Assembly: GCA_030562195.1 (NCBI GenBank)
Contig: CM060200.1
Location: forward strand, 9,858,001 to 9,922,000
Length of the DNA stretch: 64,000 bases
Source: Nipponacmea schrenckii
Taxonomy: Eukaryota > Mollusca > Gastropoda > Lottiidae
Direction of reading: 5' to 3'
Below are positions 63,498 through 64,000 of the stretch, in pieces. A program made the translations under genes and the position numbers. The notes beneath the pieces were generated by a model. It had not been told where the DNA came from, made no database searches, and saw only the letters and a program-made list of their open reading frames with translations. The first letter of the stretch is position 1; every line of letters begins with the position of its first letter.

Positions 63498-64000
63498 TCC
63501 GAAACGTATGAATGATAGAATTATCATTCAACAATGTTTGTAAATATTGTGCATATTTTTACTGTTATTAGTATTGAATTTGTTTTGGAATAACTTTTAT
63601 TCGGATTTTATACAAACAATATCACAAAAAATTTAGCTAGCTCAATCTTGATAAGAGCTAGATATAGATAGGCCTATAAAAATATCACGATGAATACTTG
63701 AGGTCATGGCAACTCCCGTGAAAATCGACCTTAGATATCTGTTCAAAACCAGTTCTAATTTCACATCCCATCCCATCCATAAGACAGAGGCACAAAGTAG
63801 GGCCATATTTGTGGCTAGAATAGGATATTTGCCTATTGTTACGACTTAGTTTTTGTGAGGAACTTTTATCCTAGTGCATTATTGCAAAATTGACAAGTTA
63901 GATATCAAGTATTTTGCACATTTGGGTTCAATTATTGCTATTATTATTAGATCGGCTTTTCGTTTACTGCTGTATTCGTTTCCTTTGGGTAACTGTGGTT
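63498..64000. other. 3' UTR or downstream flank
   Basis: AT-rich sequence after the stop codon at 63497; presumably 3' UTR at first. No clear AATAAA and no further gene. Confidence 0.4.

Overview
The window looks like a piece of an AT-rich lophotrochozoan genome, most probably a mollusc. Genes have many short exons with GT-AG introns, and repeats make up at least half of the sequence. The species call is an inference from gene content and repeat style, not from a marker gene. Two runs of exactly 500 N (36648-37147 and 55569-56068) are scaffold gaps of conventional length, so their true sizes are unknown.

Layout. At 172-543 (minus) two spliced exons encode a Cys-rich, ShKT-like segment that runs off the left edge. 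At 1295-2125 (plus) lies an intronless gene for a protein with a CBM20-type starch/glycogen-binding fold. From 3.3 to 7.0 kb there is a 44-bp tandem array and two copies of a small TIR element. From 7.47 to 13.6 kb (minus) is the Additional sex combs (ASXL) orthologue, with a DEUBAD/ASXH exon and the C-terminal PHD finger. From about 15.1 to 24.7 kb (plus) is the CCDC178 orthologue, divergent from Asx. The same head-to-head pair (CCDC178-ASXL3) is found in vertebrates, so this looks like ancient microsynteny.

From 25.1 to 36.6 kb is a transposon block: the 5' end of a Ty3/gypsy element (LTR, tRNA-Ser primer site, broken gag), cut off by a 9.6-kb foldback element (26504-36095). That element has near-identical 0.55-kb ends, then inverted arrays of a 179-bp repeat (about 26 copies on the left, 11-12 on the right), and between them a Merlin/IS1016-type DDE transposase split by a frameshift at a U_UUU_UUG-type heptamer, plus a solo LTR. 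A tRNA-derived SINE follows.

From 37.6 to 55.6 kb (minus) is a TUT4/TUT7-type terminal uridylyltransferase, with the C-terminal part of the N-terminal nucleotidyltransferase-like module, a CCHC knuckle, and the catalytic module (GSS and DLDIC motifs). Its introns hold a 160-bp-repeat TIR element with a 2-kb tandem duplication, a 68-bp minisatellite, a pair of 1.1-kb poly(A)-ended direct repeats and a LINE fragment. Its 5' end meets the second gap. Its 3' end, and that of the convergent CCDC178, are missing across the transposon block and first gap.

From 56 to 64 kb are a LINE-like 3' tail, two large minisatellites (38-bp with a 7-mer higher-order period; 34-bp), and the last two exons of an unrecognised plus-strand gene whose tail carries 11-aa and 27-aa repeats.

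The unique genes concern chromatin (Asx, PR-DUB complex), RNA 3' uridylation (TUT), a coiled-coil protein and a carbohydrate-binding protein. No operon-like coupling is implied except the shared Asx/CCDC178 promoter region.
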